A stretch of DNA of 64,000 nt from an uncultured Nitriliruptoraceae bacterium (lineage in GTDB: Bacteria > Actinomycetota > Nitriliruptoria > Nitriliruptorales > Nitriliruptoraceae): contig CAJXTG010000004.1 of the NCBI GenBank assembly GCA_913060655.1, positions 36,322 to 100,321 on the forward strand, given 5' to 3'. Position 1 is the first letter of the stretch. Every line of letters begins with the position of its first letter. Under the pieces are notes generated by a model. It saw only the letters and a list, made by a program, of their open reading frames with translations, was not told the origin of the DNA and searched no databases. The position numbers and the translations under genes are program-made. Of the stretch, positions 8,417 through 17,100 are shown one piece after another.

Positions 8417-9342
8417 TGGGCAGCGGCGTCGAGGCCTTCCGTGCCGAGGTCGCCGGCGCGTCGGCGCACGTCACGGTCGGCACCCCCCTCGCCCGGCTGA
8501 CGACGTTGCGGGTCGGCGGGCCGGCCGCCGCCGTCGTCACCGTCGACGATGAGGCGGCCCTGCAGCGCACCGTCGTCGCCGCGCACACCCACGGCCTGCC
8601 GCTGCTCGTCGTCGGTCGCGGCTCGAACCTGCTCGTCGGTGACGACGGCTGGCCCGGCGTCGTCCTCCGGCTCGGGGAGGGGTTCCGCGGCCTGCGCCTC
8701 GACGGCACGACGGTGCGTGCCGGCGCGGCCGAACCGATGCCGAGCGTCGCCGTGACCACCGCACGTGCCGGGCTCGGCGGCTTCGCGTGGGGTGCCGCGG
8801 TGCCGGGCAGCATGGGCGGCGGGGTGCGGATGAACGCCGGCGCCCACGGCGCCGACATGGCGGACACGCTGGTCACCGCCACGGTGCTCGACGTCCGCAC
8901 CGGGGAGCTCACGGACTGGGGGCCGGACCGGCTCGCCCTCGGCTACCGCACCAGCGCCCTCGACGCGGCGCACGTCGTCACCGCGGTCACCCTCACGCTC
9001 ACCCCGGCGGACGCGGGGGAGGTGCTCGCCGAGATCGATCGCATCCGCACGTGGCGCCGCACCCACCAGCCGCTGGAGCGGCCCAGCTGCGGGTCGGTGT
9101 TCACCAACCCGCCGGGCACGTCCGCCGGTGCGCTCATCGAGGAGGCCGGGCTGAAGGGGCAGCGCATCGGCGGAGCGGAGGTGTCCACCCGCCATGCGAA
9201 CTTCATCGTGACCGACACCGACGCGCGCGCCGCCGACGTCGCAGCGCTGATCGACCACGTCGTGCGCACCGTCGCCGAGCGGACCGGCACCGTCCTGCGT
9301 CCCGAGGTCGTCCGCCCCGACGTCGCCGACCCCACCCGCTGA
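8416..9342 (+). CDS. murB: UDP-N-acetylenolpyruvoylglucosamine reductase MurB
   Basis: MurB is the FAD enzyme that reduces UDP-GlcNAc-enolpyruvate to UDP-MurNAc with NADPH. The 308-residue length and lack of an extra insertion point to the short (type II) form. The FAD-binding region holds VGRGSNLLVGDDGWPG and VPGSMGGGVRMNAGAHG; the substrate domain has SCGSVFTNPPG, with the Ser proton donor, and a late conserved Glu near EVVRP. It starts on the last base of the murC stop (TGATG), so coupling is tight. Confidence 0.95.
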   Translation: MGSGVEAFRAEVAGASAHVTVGTPLARLTTLRVGGPAAAVVTVDDEAALQRTVVAAHTHGLPLLVVGRGSNLLVGDDGWPGVVLRLGEGFRGLRLDGTTVRAGAAEPMPSVAVTTARAGLGGFAWGAAVPGSMGGGVRMNAGAHGADMADTLVTATVLDVRTGELTDWGPDRLALGYRTSALDAAHVVTAVTLTLTPADAGEVLAEIDRIRTWRRTHQPLERPSCGSVFTNPPGTSAGALIEEAGLKGQRIGGAEVSTRHANFIVTDTDARAADVAALIDHVVRTVAERTGTVLRPEVVRPDVADPTR

Positions 9343-10091
9343 TGGTCGACGGTCGCATCGCCGCCCGCCGGGCCGAGGTCCGGGCCGCGCGCCGGCGCGC
9401 CCGGCTGCGACGGACCCTCCTGGTCGCGACGCTGCTGGCCGGCCTCGGCGCGGGCGGATGGTTCCTGCAGAGCGAGCACGCGCGCGTACGTGACGTCACC
9501 GTCACCGGGACCGTCCGCCTCGCGCCCGACGAGGTCGTGGCCGCCAGCGGGGTGCGGCGTGGCGCGCCGACGGTGTGGCTGTGGCCACCGCGGATCGCAC
9601 GGGCCGTCGAGGCGCTGCCGCTCGTCGCGACGGCGGAGGTGCGCCGGCGATCGCTCGTGGAGGTGGCGGTGGTCGTCGAGGAGCGGCGCGCCGTCTACGC
9701 GGCGACCCACGCGGGCACCACCGTCCTCGTCGACCGCACCGGGCTCGTCATCGACGCGGGGACGGACCCGCGCCTGCCGACGGTGCGGCTCGCGACGCCA
9801 CCGCCCGACCCCGGCGGGCTCGTCGCCGCCCATGCCGCCCTGGCGAACGCACATCGCGTCTGGACGGGCCTGTCGGGCCCGCTGCGCAGCCGGGTGGTCG
9901 CCCTGCGGGCCCCGGACGAGGACGGGCTGGCGCTGGAGCTGGCCGACGGCCCGGTGGTCCTGTTCGGCCGTGCCGAGCAGCTCGAGCAGAAGGTCCGCGC
10001 GGCCGGGGCGGTCCTCGCCGACGTCGCCGGCAGCCCCGTCACGCTCGTCGACGTCCGCGTGCCGGACGTGCCCGTGGTGCGCATCGACTGA
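9342..10091 (+). CDS. ftsQ: Cell division protein FtsQ/DivIB
   Basis: FtsQ is a bitopic divisome scaffold that joins FtsB/FtsL and regulates FtsW-FtsI. The 249-residue protein has an Arg-rich cytoplasmic head (about 1-30), one transmembrane segment (LLVATLLAGLGAGGWFL, about 27-43), then an outside POTRA domain beginning VRDVTVTGTVRLAPDEVV and the beta domain containing VLVDRTGLVI. The start overlaps the murB stop (TGATG). FtsQ sequences diverge strongly; membership rests on the POTRA pattern and the position just before ftsZ. Confidence 0.9.
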   Translation: MVDGRIAARRAEVRAARRRARLRRTLLVATLLAGLGAGGWFLQSEHARVRDVTVTGTVRLAPDEVVAASGVRRGAPTVWLWPPRIARAVEALPLVATAEVRRRSLVEVAVVVEERRAVYAATHAGTTVLVDRTGLVIDAGTDPRLPTVRLATPPPDPGGLVAAHAALANAHRVWTGLSGPLRSRVVALRAPDEDGLALELADGPVVLFGRAEQLEQKVRAAGAVLADVAGSPVTLVDVRVPDVPVVRID

Positions 10092-10104
10092 CCGCCGGGC
10101 CTCC

Positions 10105-10134
10105 TTGACCCTCTCGTCGGCGTGCGTCTACCTT
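10105..10134 (+). promoter_or_regulatory. Candidate ftsZ promoter
   Basis: TTGACC (10105-10110) is followed after 18 bases by TACCTT (10129-10134), a fair match to a primary-sigma promoter. It is the best -35/-10 pair I see in the window. Transcription would begin near 10141, about 75 bases before ftsZ, allowing ftsZ levels to be set independently of the upstream wall genes. Confidence 0.45.
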
Positions 10135-10161
10135 CAGTCGAACGTGAGGTGGCGTTCCCTG

Positions 10162-10184
10162 ACCCTCGACCTCCACTTGAGGGT
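10162..10184 (+). promoter_or_regulatory. Palindrome in the ftsZ leader, possible operator
   Basis: An interrupted palindrome ACCCTCGA-N7-TTGAGGGT (8-base arms, one mismatch) lies downstream of the candidate ftsZ promoter and 31 bases before the ATG. The size and spacing suit a dimeric DNA-binding protein; it could also fold as a small RNA stem. The binding factor is unknown. Confidence 0.4.
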
Positions 10185-10214
10185 TCCTCGTGGCGAACCG
10201 ACGAAGGACCGAGC

Positions 10215-11342
10215 ATGAGTAGGGCACCCACCAACTACCTGGCCGTCATCAAGGTCGTCGGCGTCGGGGGCGGTGGGGTCAACGCGATCAACCGCATGAT
10301 CGACGCGGGGCTGCGCGGCGTCGAGTTCGTCGCCGTGAACACCGACGCCCAGGCCCTGCTGATGTCCGACGCGGACGTCAAGCTCGACATCGGTCGGGAC
10401 CTGACCCGTGGGCTCGGCGCGGGGGCCGACCCGGAGGTCGGACGGCAGGCGGCCGAGGACCACCGTGACGAGCTCGAGGCGGCCCTCGCCGGGGCCGACA
10501 TGGTGTTCGTCACCGCCGGCGAGGGGGGCGGCACCGGCACGGGCGCGTCCCCGCTGATCGCCCGGATCGCCCGCGAGCAGGGGGCGCTGACCATCGGCGT
10601 GGTCACCCGACCGTTCGCGTTCGAGGGTCGCCGCCGTGCCTCGCAGGCCGAGAGCGGCGTCGACGCGCTCAAGGACGAGGTCGACACGCTCATCGTCATC
10701 CCCAACGACCGGCTGCTGCAGGTCGCCGAGCAGGGCACCTCGGTGCTCGAGGCGTTCCGGCTCGCCGACGACGTGCTGCTGCAGGGCGTGCAGGGCATCA
10801 CCGACCTGATCATGACGCCGGGGCTGATCAACCTCGACTTCGCCGACGTGCGGTCCGTCATGCAGGACGCGGGCAACGCGCTGATGGGCATCGGGCGTGC
10901 CCGCGGCGACGACCGCGCGATCGAGGCGGCCCGGCTCGCGATGTCGTCCCCGCTGCTCGAGGCGTCGCTCGACGGTGCGCGCGGCGTGCTCCTCCTCATC
11001 GCCGGCGGCAGCGACCTCGGGCTCCTCGAGGCGAACGGCGCGGCCGACCTCGTCGGCGCGAGCGCCCACCCCGAGGCCAACATCATCTTCGGTGCGGTCA
11101 TCGACGACACCCTCGGCGACGAGGTCAAGGTCACCGTCATCGCCGCCGGCTTCGACGCGCAGCGTCCCGTCGAGCAGCGCGGCGCGATCCTGCGCACCGC
11201 CCCCGCCCCGGCCGCCGCCCCCGACGGCCCGCCGGCCGACGACGAGGACGACGCCGAGATCTTCCGGCCCGCCCCCACCGTCGTCATCGACGAGGACGAC
11301 GACCTCGACGACGGCCTGGACGTGCCCACGTTCCTGCGCTGA
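10215..11342 (+). CDS. ftsZ: Cell division GTPase FtsZ
   Basis: FtsZ polymerises into the Z-ring that organises septation. The 375-residue protein has the [14 protein letters not shown] nucleotide-binding start, the tubulin signature [10 protein letters not shown], and the synergy-loop region [13 protein letters not shown]. The tail is an acidic linker ending in [14 protein letters not shown], the conserved actinobacterial tip that binds SepF; sepF is encoded nearby. The ATG at 10215 is chosen over upstream in-frame codons because an AGGA ribosome site lies 6-9 bases before it and the Met-Ser-Arg start precedes a normal N terminus. Confidence 0.97.
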   Translation: MSRAPTNYLAVIKVVGVGGGGVNAINRMIDAGLRGVEFVAVNTDAQALLMSDADVKLDIGRDLTRGLGAGADPEVGRQAAEDHRDELEAALAGADMVFVTAGEGGGTGTGASPLIARIAREQGALTIGVVTRPFAFEGRRRASQAESGVDALKDEVDTLIVIPNDRLLQVAEQGTSVLEAFRLADDVLLQGVQGITDLIMTPGLINLDFADVRSVMQDAGNALMGIGRARGDDRAIEAARLAMSSPLLEASLDGARGVLLLIAGGSDLGLLEANGAADLVGASAHPEANIIFGAVIDDTLGDEVKVTVIAAGFDAQRPVEQRGAILRTAPAPAAAPDGPPADDEDDAEIFRPAPTVVIDEDDDLDDGLDVPTFLR

Positions 11343-11343
11343 G

Positions 11344-12105
11344 GTGGCCGCCGCCGACGGCGTCCACGCGGTCGACCTCGGCGCCGACGTCGGCGCCTGG
11401 TTCACCGGCTCCACGCTCCACGGGGTGGACGACGCGAACCTCGCCCACCATCGCCCCCACGTGCCGGCACGTCTCGCCGCCGCCCGCGACGCCGTCGGGC
11501 GGCGCACCGGCACCGACCCGGCGGCCTGGCACCTGCTGCGGCAGGTCCACGGCGCGGCCGTCGCCACGGTCGACGGCGAGGTCCCCCGCGGCGCTGAGCT
11601 GCGTGACGTCGACGCGGCGGTCACCGTCGAGCATGACCGTCCCCTCGTCGTGCTCGCCGCGGACTGCCTGCCCCTGCTCGTCGCGGGCCGACGTGCCGTC
11701 GGCGTGGCCCACGCCGGCTGGCGCGGCGTCGTCGCCGACGTCGCCGGGGCCGTCGTCACCGCGCTCACCAGCCTCGGCGAGTCCGTCGCCGACCTCACCG
11801 TCGTGCTCGGACCCACCATCGGCGCGTGCTGCTACGCCGTCGGTGCGGACGTCGCCGACGCCGTCGCCGACGCGGCCCCTGGCGCGCCCGTGCGCACCCG
11901 TACCCGCGACGGACGATCGTCGGTCGACCTGCGCCTCGCGGTCCGCACCCGCCTCGCCACGCTCGGGGTCACCCGCGTGACCGACGGCCCCGGTACGACC
12001 GCCCACTGCACCGCCTGCGGGTCGGGCTGGTTCAGCCACCGTCGCGACCCCGCCGCCGGCCGTCACGCCGGGCTGGTCGTCCGCACCACCACGGCGGACC
12101 GATGA
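11344..12105 (+). CDS. pgeF: Multicopper polyphenol oxidase / purine nucleoside phosphorylase-like protein PgeF (YfiH)
   Basis: This 253-residue protein belongs to the YfiH/PgeF family (cytotoxic necrotizing factor-like fold), linked in other bacteria to editing of wrongly built UDP-MurNAc peptides and to purine nucleoside phosphorylysis. Family marks are WHLLRQVHGAAV, ADCLPLLV, AHAGWRGV, and IGACCYAVG, with the conserved Cys and His metal ligands. The GTG start at 11344 lies one base after the ftsZ stop, so translation is probably coupled. Position between ftsZ and yggS is conserved in many Gram-positive bacteria. Which activity matters here cannot be read from sequence. Confidence 0.9.
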   Translation: MAAADGVHAVDLGADVGAWFTGSTLHGVDDANLAHHRPHVPARLAAARDAVGRRTGTDPAAWHLLRQVHGAAVATVDGEVPRGAELRDVDAAVTVEHDRPLVVLAADCLPLLVAGRRAVGVAHAGWRGVVADVAGAVVTALTSLGESVADLTVVLGPTIGACCYAVGADVADAVADAAPGAPVRTRTRDGRSSVDLRLAVRTRLATLGVTRVTDGPGTTAHCTACGSGWFSHRRDPAAGRHAGLVVRTTTADR

Positions 12106-12830
12106 GCGCCGCCGCGGACCCGCAGGGACCGGCCGACGGGCTCGACGCGCGGCTCGCGACGGTGCGCGCCCGGATCGACACGGCCGCCCGCGCGGCGGGC
12201 CGTGACCCGGCGACGGTCCGGCTGATCGGGGTGACCAAGACCCATCCGATCGCCACCGCCGAGGCGGCGCTCGCCGCGGGACTCAGCGACCTCGCGGAGA
12301 ACCGGGTCGACGCGCTCGTCACCAAGGCGGCGGTCGTCCCCGCCCGCTGGCACCTCGTCGGCCGGCTGCAGCGCAACAAGGTCCGTGACGTCGTCGGCCG
12401 GGCCGCGCTCGTCCACTCGGTCGACCGGCGCTCGCTCGTCGACGTGCTCGACCAGCGGGCCCGGGCGCAGGGGTGCGTGCAGGACGTGCTGGTCCAGGTC
12501 AACGTGGGGGAGGACCCGGCGAAGGGCGGGTGCGACCTCGCCGACGTCGCCGACCTCGTCACCTACGCTGCCGGGGCAGCCGGGGTGCGGGTCGTCGGCC
12601 TGATGACCGTCCCGCCGCTCCCCGGCGACGGCGTCACCCACGGGGACGCCGCCCGGCCGCACTTCCGTGCGCTCCGGGAGGCACGGGACACGCTCCGCGG
12701 GACGTTCCCGGAGGTGGAGGAGCTGTCGATGGGGATGTCCGCCGACCTCGAGGCCGCCGTCGCCGAGGGCGCCACCATGGTCAGGATCGGCTCGGCGCTG
12801 TTCGGGCCCCGTGAGGAGGGAGCACGATGA
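12102..12830 (+). CDS. yggS: PLP homeostasis protein YggS/YlmE
   Basis: The 242-residue protein is a stand-alone fold-III PLP-binding barrel like YggS (PLPBP), which carries pyridoxal phosphate and affects amino-acid balance without a known reaction. The PLP lysine is Lys46 in IGVTKTHP. Other family features are LAENRVDAL, WHLVGRLQRNK, VNVGEDPAKGG and the C-terminal LSMGMSADLEAAVAEG. It overlaps pgeF by ATGA and sepF by ATGA, as in the ylmD-ylmE-sepF-ylmG order of Bacillus and actinobacteria. Confidence 0.95.
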   Translation: MSAAADPQGPADGLDARLATVRARIDTAARAAGRDPATVRLIGVTKTHPIATAEAALAAGLSDLAENRVDALVTKAAVVPARWHLVGRLQRNKVRDVVGRAALVHSVDRRSLVDVLDQRARAQGCVQDVLVQVNVGEDPAKGGCDLADVADLVTYAAGAAGVRVVGLMTVPPLPGDGVTHGDAARPHFRALREARDTLRGTFPEVEELSMGMSADLEAAVAEGATMVRIGSALFGPREEGAR

Positions 12831-13351
12831 GCGTGTGGTCGCGGACCCTCGTCTACCTCGGACTCCGTGAGGAGCCCGACGACGCCGCCCAGTGGGCGGT
12901 CATCGAGGACGAGCTGGACGAGGACGTCGTCGTCACCCCACCCTCGGGCAGCCCGGCGCCCGCGGCGCCCGCTGCGCCCGCCGCGGCCGACGCGCCCCGT
13001 GCGGCCGCCGGCGGGAGCAACGTCCGGCCCCTCCACGGCGGTGCCGAGCCGGCGTCGGGGCGGGTCAGCGTCGTGCAGGTCCGCGTGTTCGAGGACGTCG
13101 AGGCGGTCGGGTCCCGCTTCCGCCACCGGCACCCCGTGCTGTTCGACGTGAGCGCCTGCACGCAGGAGGTGGCCCGCCGGACCGTCGACTTCGTCTCCGG
13201 GCTCACCTACGCCAGCGAGGGTGCGCTGCGTCGTGTCGCGCCGCGTGTCTTCCTGCTGACCCCCGCCGGTGTCGACGTCCCGCTCGAGGAGCGGCGACGG
13301 CTCGCGCAGCTCGGCTACGACCTCGACGGGCGCACGGAGGGCACGTCGTGA
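12827..13351 (+). CDS. sepF: Z-ring membrane anchor SepF
   Basis: SepF ties FtsZ to the membrane; actinobacteria lack FtsA, so SepF is the main anchor. The 174-residue protein has a short N-terminal amphipathic segment (SVWSRTLVYLGL), an acidic then Ala/Pro-rich linker (about 20-70), and the dimerising domain from VSVVQVRVFEDVEAV through DFVSGLTYASEGALRRV to FLLTPAGVDV. The partner tail on FtsZ is present. Start and stop overlap yggS and yggT by 4 bases. Confidence 0.95.
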   Translation: MSVWSRTLVYLGLREEPDDAAQWAVIEDELDEDVVVTPPSGSPAPAAPAAPAAADAPRAAAGGSNVRPLHGGAEPASGRVSVVQVRVFEDVEAVGSRFRHRHPVLFDVSACTQEVARRTVDFVSGLTYASEGALRRVAPRVFLLTPAGVDVPLEERRRLAQLGYDLDGRTEGTS

Positions 13352-13614
13352 TCGGTGGGCCGCTGACCATCGCGCTGCAGCTGTACACGTACGTGCTGCT
13401 CGCCTACGTGATCTTCTCGTGGGTGCCCAGGCCGCCCGACGCGCTGCGGCCGTTCATCATCGGTGTCGCCCGGCTGGTCGAACCGGTCGCCGCGCCGCTG
13501 CGCCGTGTCATCCCGCCGCTGCGCATCGGGATGGTCGCGCTCGACCTGTCGATCATCCTGCTGTTCTTCGGCATCCAGATCCTGCGCAACATCACCTTCA
13601 GCCTGGGGCTGTGA
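13348..13614 (+). CDS. yggT: YggT family membrane protein
   Basis: An 88-residue protein with two hydrophobic segments (about 5-25 and 65-85) and the family pattern LAYVIFSWVP then PLRRVIPPLRIGMVALDLS. YggT/YlmG proteins have been linked to nucleoid and membrane organisation, but the biochemical role is unsettled. It starts with a GTG in the sepF stop. Its last 17 bases overlap the 3' end of the minus-strand gene that follows. In many actinobacteria divIVA comes next; it is not here. Confidence 0.9.
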   Translation: MIGGPLTIALQLYTYVLLAYVIFSWVPRPPDALRPFIIGVARLVEPVAAPLRRVIPPLRIGMVALDLSIILLFFGIQILRNITFSLGL

Positions 13615-14185
13615 GCCCCTCCGCCGCCCCGCGACGGGCGGCGTGCTCGAGCGGGTTGTCGCGGTAGCCGAACAGCGCGTTCGCCCACAGGTAGACGGGT
13701 ACGAGCGCCGGTCCGAGCCGCTCCGCCTGCCGCACGTGCACCGCCTCGTGGTCGAGCAGCGTCGACGACGGGTCGTCCGCCCGGCACAGCACGACCTGCC
13801 CGACGGTGTTCGCGCCGGCACCGACCGTGCGCAGCGCCACCGCCGACGGCCCGGCGACCCCGGTGGCGACGAGGCAGCGGCGGCGGGCGTCCCACCGCGG
13901 CCGGGCGCCGGACGCCAGCGCGACCGCCATGCCGAGGGTGGTGAGCGGGGCGGCCCAGAGGGCCGCGGCGACCCGTCCGAGGGGGGTGCGAGGCGCCGCC
14001 GGCACCCAGCGGGCGAGCCGGCGTGCGGGTGCCGGCAGCGAGGCGGGCGGCGGACGGCGACCGGCCGGCCCGTCGGCGGGGAGCGCCCCGCGCCGCACCG
14101 CGAGCGCCTGACGGCGCTGGCGGACGACCCCGACCGCTCCGGCGAGCAGCGTCGCTCGGACGGCCGCCCGCCACAGGCCCCTCAC
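13598..14185 (-). CDS. Putative HExxH protein of unknown function, coupled to ileS
   Basis: The 195-residue product has an HEAVH motif at 146-150 (in LLDHEAVHVRQAERLGP), the pattern of a zinc-metallopeptidase helix, followed by YLWANALFGYRDNPLEHAAR, whose Glu could be a third zinc ligand. An Arg/Pro-rich first third and one hydrophobic stretch (about 69-92, RVAALWAAPLTTLGMAVALA region) suggest a membrane link. I cannot name a family; small actinobacterial DUF4157-like proteins share the HEAxH-RQ look. It begins with a GTG in the ileS stop (GTGA), so it is translated behind ileS, and its 3' end overlaps yggT convergently. Substrate unknown. Confidence 0.75.
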   Translation of the reverse strand: MRGLWRAAVRATLLAGAVGVVRQRRQALAVRRGALPADGPAGRRPPPASLPAPARRLARWVPAAPRTPLGRVAAALWAAPLTTLGMAVALASGARPRWDARRRCLVATGVAGPSAVALRTVGAGANTVGQVVLCRADDPSSTLLDHEAVHVRQAERLGPALVPVYLWANALFGYRDNPLEHAARRGAAEGLTAPG

Positions 14186-17100
14186 GTCCGCACGACCCGC
14201 AGCCGTGCGCTGCCCGCCGTCCCGAGCGGGACGGTGACGGCCGTCGGATCGTCCGCCGCCAGCGTCGCCTCGAGGTCGACGTCGGTCGCGAGGACCTCCC
14301 GGGCGATGGTGGGACGGTGGCCCGCGTCCACGAGGCGTGCCGCCAGCTCGGCCGGCTCGAGGGCGACCTCCAGCCGGATGCGGTCGGTCAGCGCGAGCCC
14401 GACGGCCTTGCGCTGCTCGTTCACGGCGCGGACGAGCTCACGGGCCGCGCCCTCCACCTCGAGCTCGGGGGTCAGCGTCGTGTCGAGGGCGACCGCGTAG
14501 GAGCCGTCACGGGCGACGCTCCACCCGGTGCGGGGCAGCTCGACGACCTCGAACATCTCGGCGGTCAGCGGGAACGGGGCGCCGTCGACGTCGACGGTCG
14601 GCGGTGACGTCGCGAGCAGCGCGCCGACCGCGTCGCTGTCCAGCGCGGACAGCGCCGCCGCGACCCGAGGGGCGTCGGGCCCGAACGCCGGCCCGAGCGC
14701 CCGGAAGTTCGGACGCAGCGAACGGTCGACCACCCCCGCGTCCGCATCCGCGAGCTCCACGGCATGCAGGTTGAGCTCGTCGGCGATCTCGCCGGTGACC
14801 AGCGCCAGGCCGGCGGCCTCGCGGGCCGGGACGCCCACGAGCGCCCGTGCCAGCGGCTGCCGGACACGCCGGCCGCTGTCGGTGCGGGCCTGCCGGCCCA
14901 GCTCGACCAGCCGGCGCGCCGAGCGCATCGCGGCGACGACGTCCGCGTCGCGCCAGTCGGCCGCCGCGACGGGGAAGTCGGTCAGGTGGACCGAGTCGGG
15001 CGCGGCCGCGTCGACGCTCACGACGAGGTCCTGCCACAGCCGCTCGGCGAGGAACGGGACGAACGGCGCGAGCAGCTGCGCCAGCGTCGTGAGCACCGTG
15101 TGCAGCGTGTGGTAGGCGGCCGCCTTGTCGTCGGGGTCCTCGTCCGTGCCCCGCCAGAACCGACGCCGGCTGCGCCGCACGTACCAGTTCGACAGGTCGT
15201 CGACGAACGTCTCCAGGCGGCGGGTGGCACTGGAGACGTCGTAGCCGTCGAGGCCCGCGTCGACGACGTCGATGGTGTCGGCGAGCTCGGCGAGGATCCA
15301 CCGGTCCGTCACCGGCCGTGCGGCCACCGGCGGCGCGGCGCCCGCCGGGTCGAACCCGTCGATGCGCGCGTACCCGGTGAAGAACACGTGCGTGTTCCAG
15401 ATGGTCAGGAGGAACCGGCGGACGACGTCGTCGAGCTGCTGCGTCCCGACCCGGCGCGACACCCACGGGTTGCCGTCGGCGAACATCAGCCAGCGCAGCG
15501 CATCGGCCCCGTGCACCTCCGTGACCGTCCACGGGTCGACGACGTTGCCGGCCGACTTCGACATCTTGCGGCCGTCCTCGTCGACGATGTGGCCGAGGCA
15601 GACGCAGTTGCGGAACGACGAGTCGCCGAACAGCAGCGTCGACTCCGCGAGCAGCGAGTAGAACCAGCCGCGCGTCTGGTCGATCGCCTCGCAGATGTAG
15701 TCGGCGGGGTAGTGGCGGGCGAACTCGTCGTGCCCGCGGTGCGGGTAGCCCCACTGGGCGAACGGCATGCCGCCGGAGTCGAACCACGCGTCGGCGACGG
15801 CCGTCACGCGGTGCGCCGTGCCGGCGCACTCCGGGCAGGGGAACGTGATGCGGTCGACGAACGGCCGGTGCGGGTCGAGGTCGGTGTGGTCCTCCCCGGT
15901 CCGCTCGCTCAGCTCGGCGCGGGAGCGGACGACGGTGACGTGGTCGCACGCCTCGCAGCGCCAGAACGGCAGCGGCGTGCCCCAGTAGCGGTCGCGGGAC
16001 AGGGCCCAGTCGACGTTGTTCTCCAGCCAGTTGCCGAACCGGCCGTCGCGGATGTGTTCGGGCGACCAGCCGATGCCGGCGTTGTTCGCCAGCAGGTCGT
16101 CGCGGCGTGCGGTCGTGCGGATGTACCAGGACGGCTTCGCCCAGTAGATGAGCGGCTGCTTGCAGCGCCAGCAGAACGGGTAGGTGTGCGTGTAGGGGCG
16201 GCTCGCGACGAGCAGCCCGGCGGCGTCGAGCGCCGCGGTGATGTCGGCGTCGGCGTCCTTGACGAACCGGTTCGCCCACGGCCCGGACGTGAAGCGCGCG
16301 TCGGGCCCGACCGGGTTGACCACCGGCAGCCCCTCGCGACGGCCGACCTGCATGTCGTCCGCCCCGAACGCCGGCGCGAGGTGCACGATGCCGGTGCCGT
16401 CGGTCGTCGTGACGAAGTCGGCGGCGACGACCCGGTGCGCGTCCCCCTCGACCGGGTGATGGTCGAAGGGGGGGCGGTAGCGGAGCCCGACGAGGTCCGC
16501 GCCTCGCAGCGTCGCGACGGTCGTCACGTCCTCGCCGAGCACGTCGGGCACGAGCTCGGCGGCCAGCACCAGCCGCTCGGTCCCCTCCGCCGTCGCCCGC
16601 TCGACGACCGCGTAGGGCAGGTCCTCGCCGACCGCGACGGCGACGTTCGACGGCAGCGTCCATGGCGTGGTCGTCCACGCGACGAGCGCGGCGTCGGTGA
16701 GCGGGTCGGGGAGCGGGTCGGGACCCGCCACGAGGGGCAGCCGCACGGTCACCGACGGGTCGGTGACCTCGTCGTAGCCGAGGGCGACCTCGGCGTCGCT
16801 CAGCGCCGTGCCGCAGCGCCCGCAGTAGGGGGCGACCCGGAAGTCCTCGAACAGCAGGTCACGGTCCCACAGCTCACCGAGCGCCCACCACAGGCTCTCG
16901 ACGTACTCCGCGTCCATGGTCCGGTAGGCGTCGTCGGTGTCGATCCAGAAGCCGATGCGTTCGGTGAGCTCCTCGAACGCACCGACGTAGCGCTGCACGG
17001 ACTCCCGGCAGCGGGCGTTGAACGCCTCGATGCCGTAGGCCTCGATGTCCGCCTTCGAGTCGAGCCCGAGCTCCTTCTCGACCTCCAGCTCGACCGGCAG

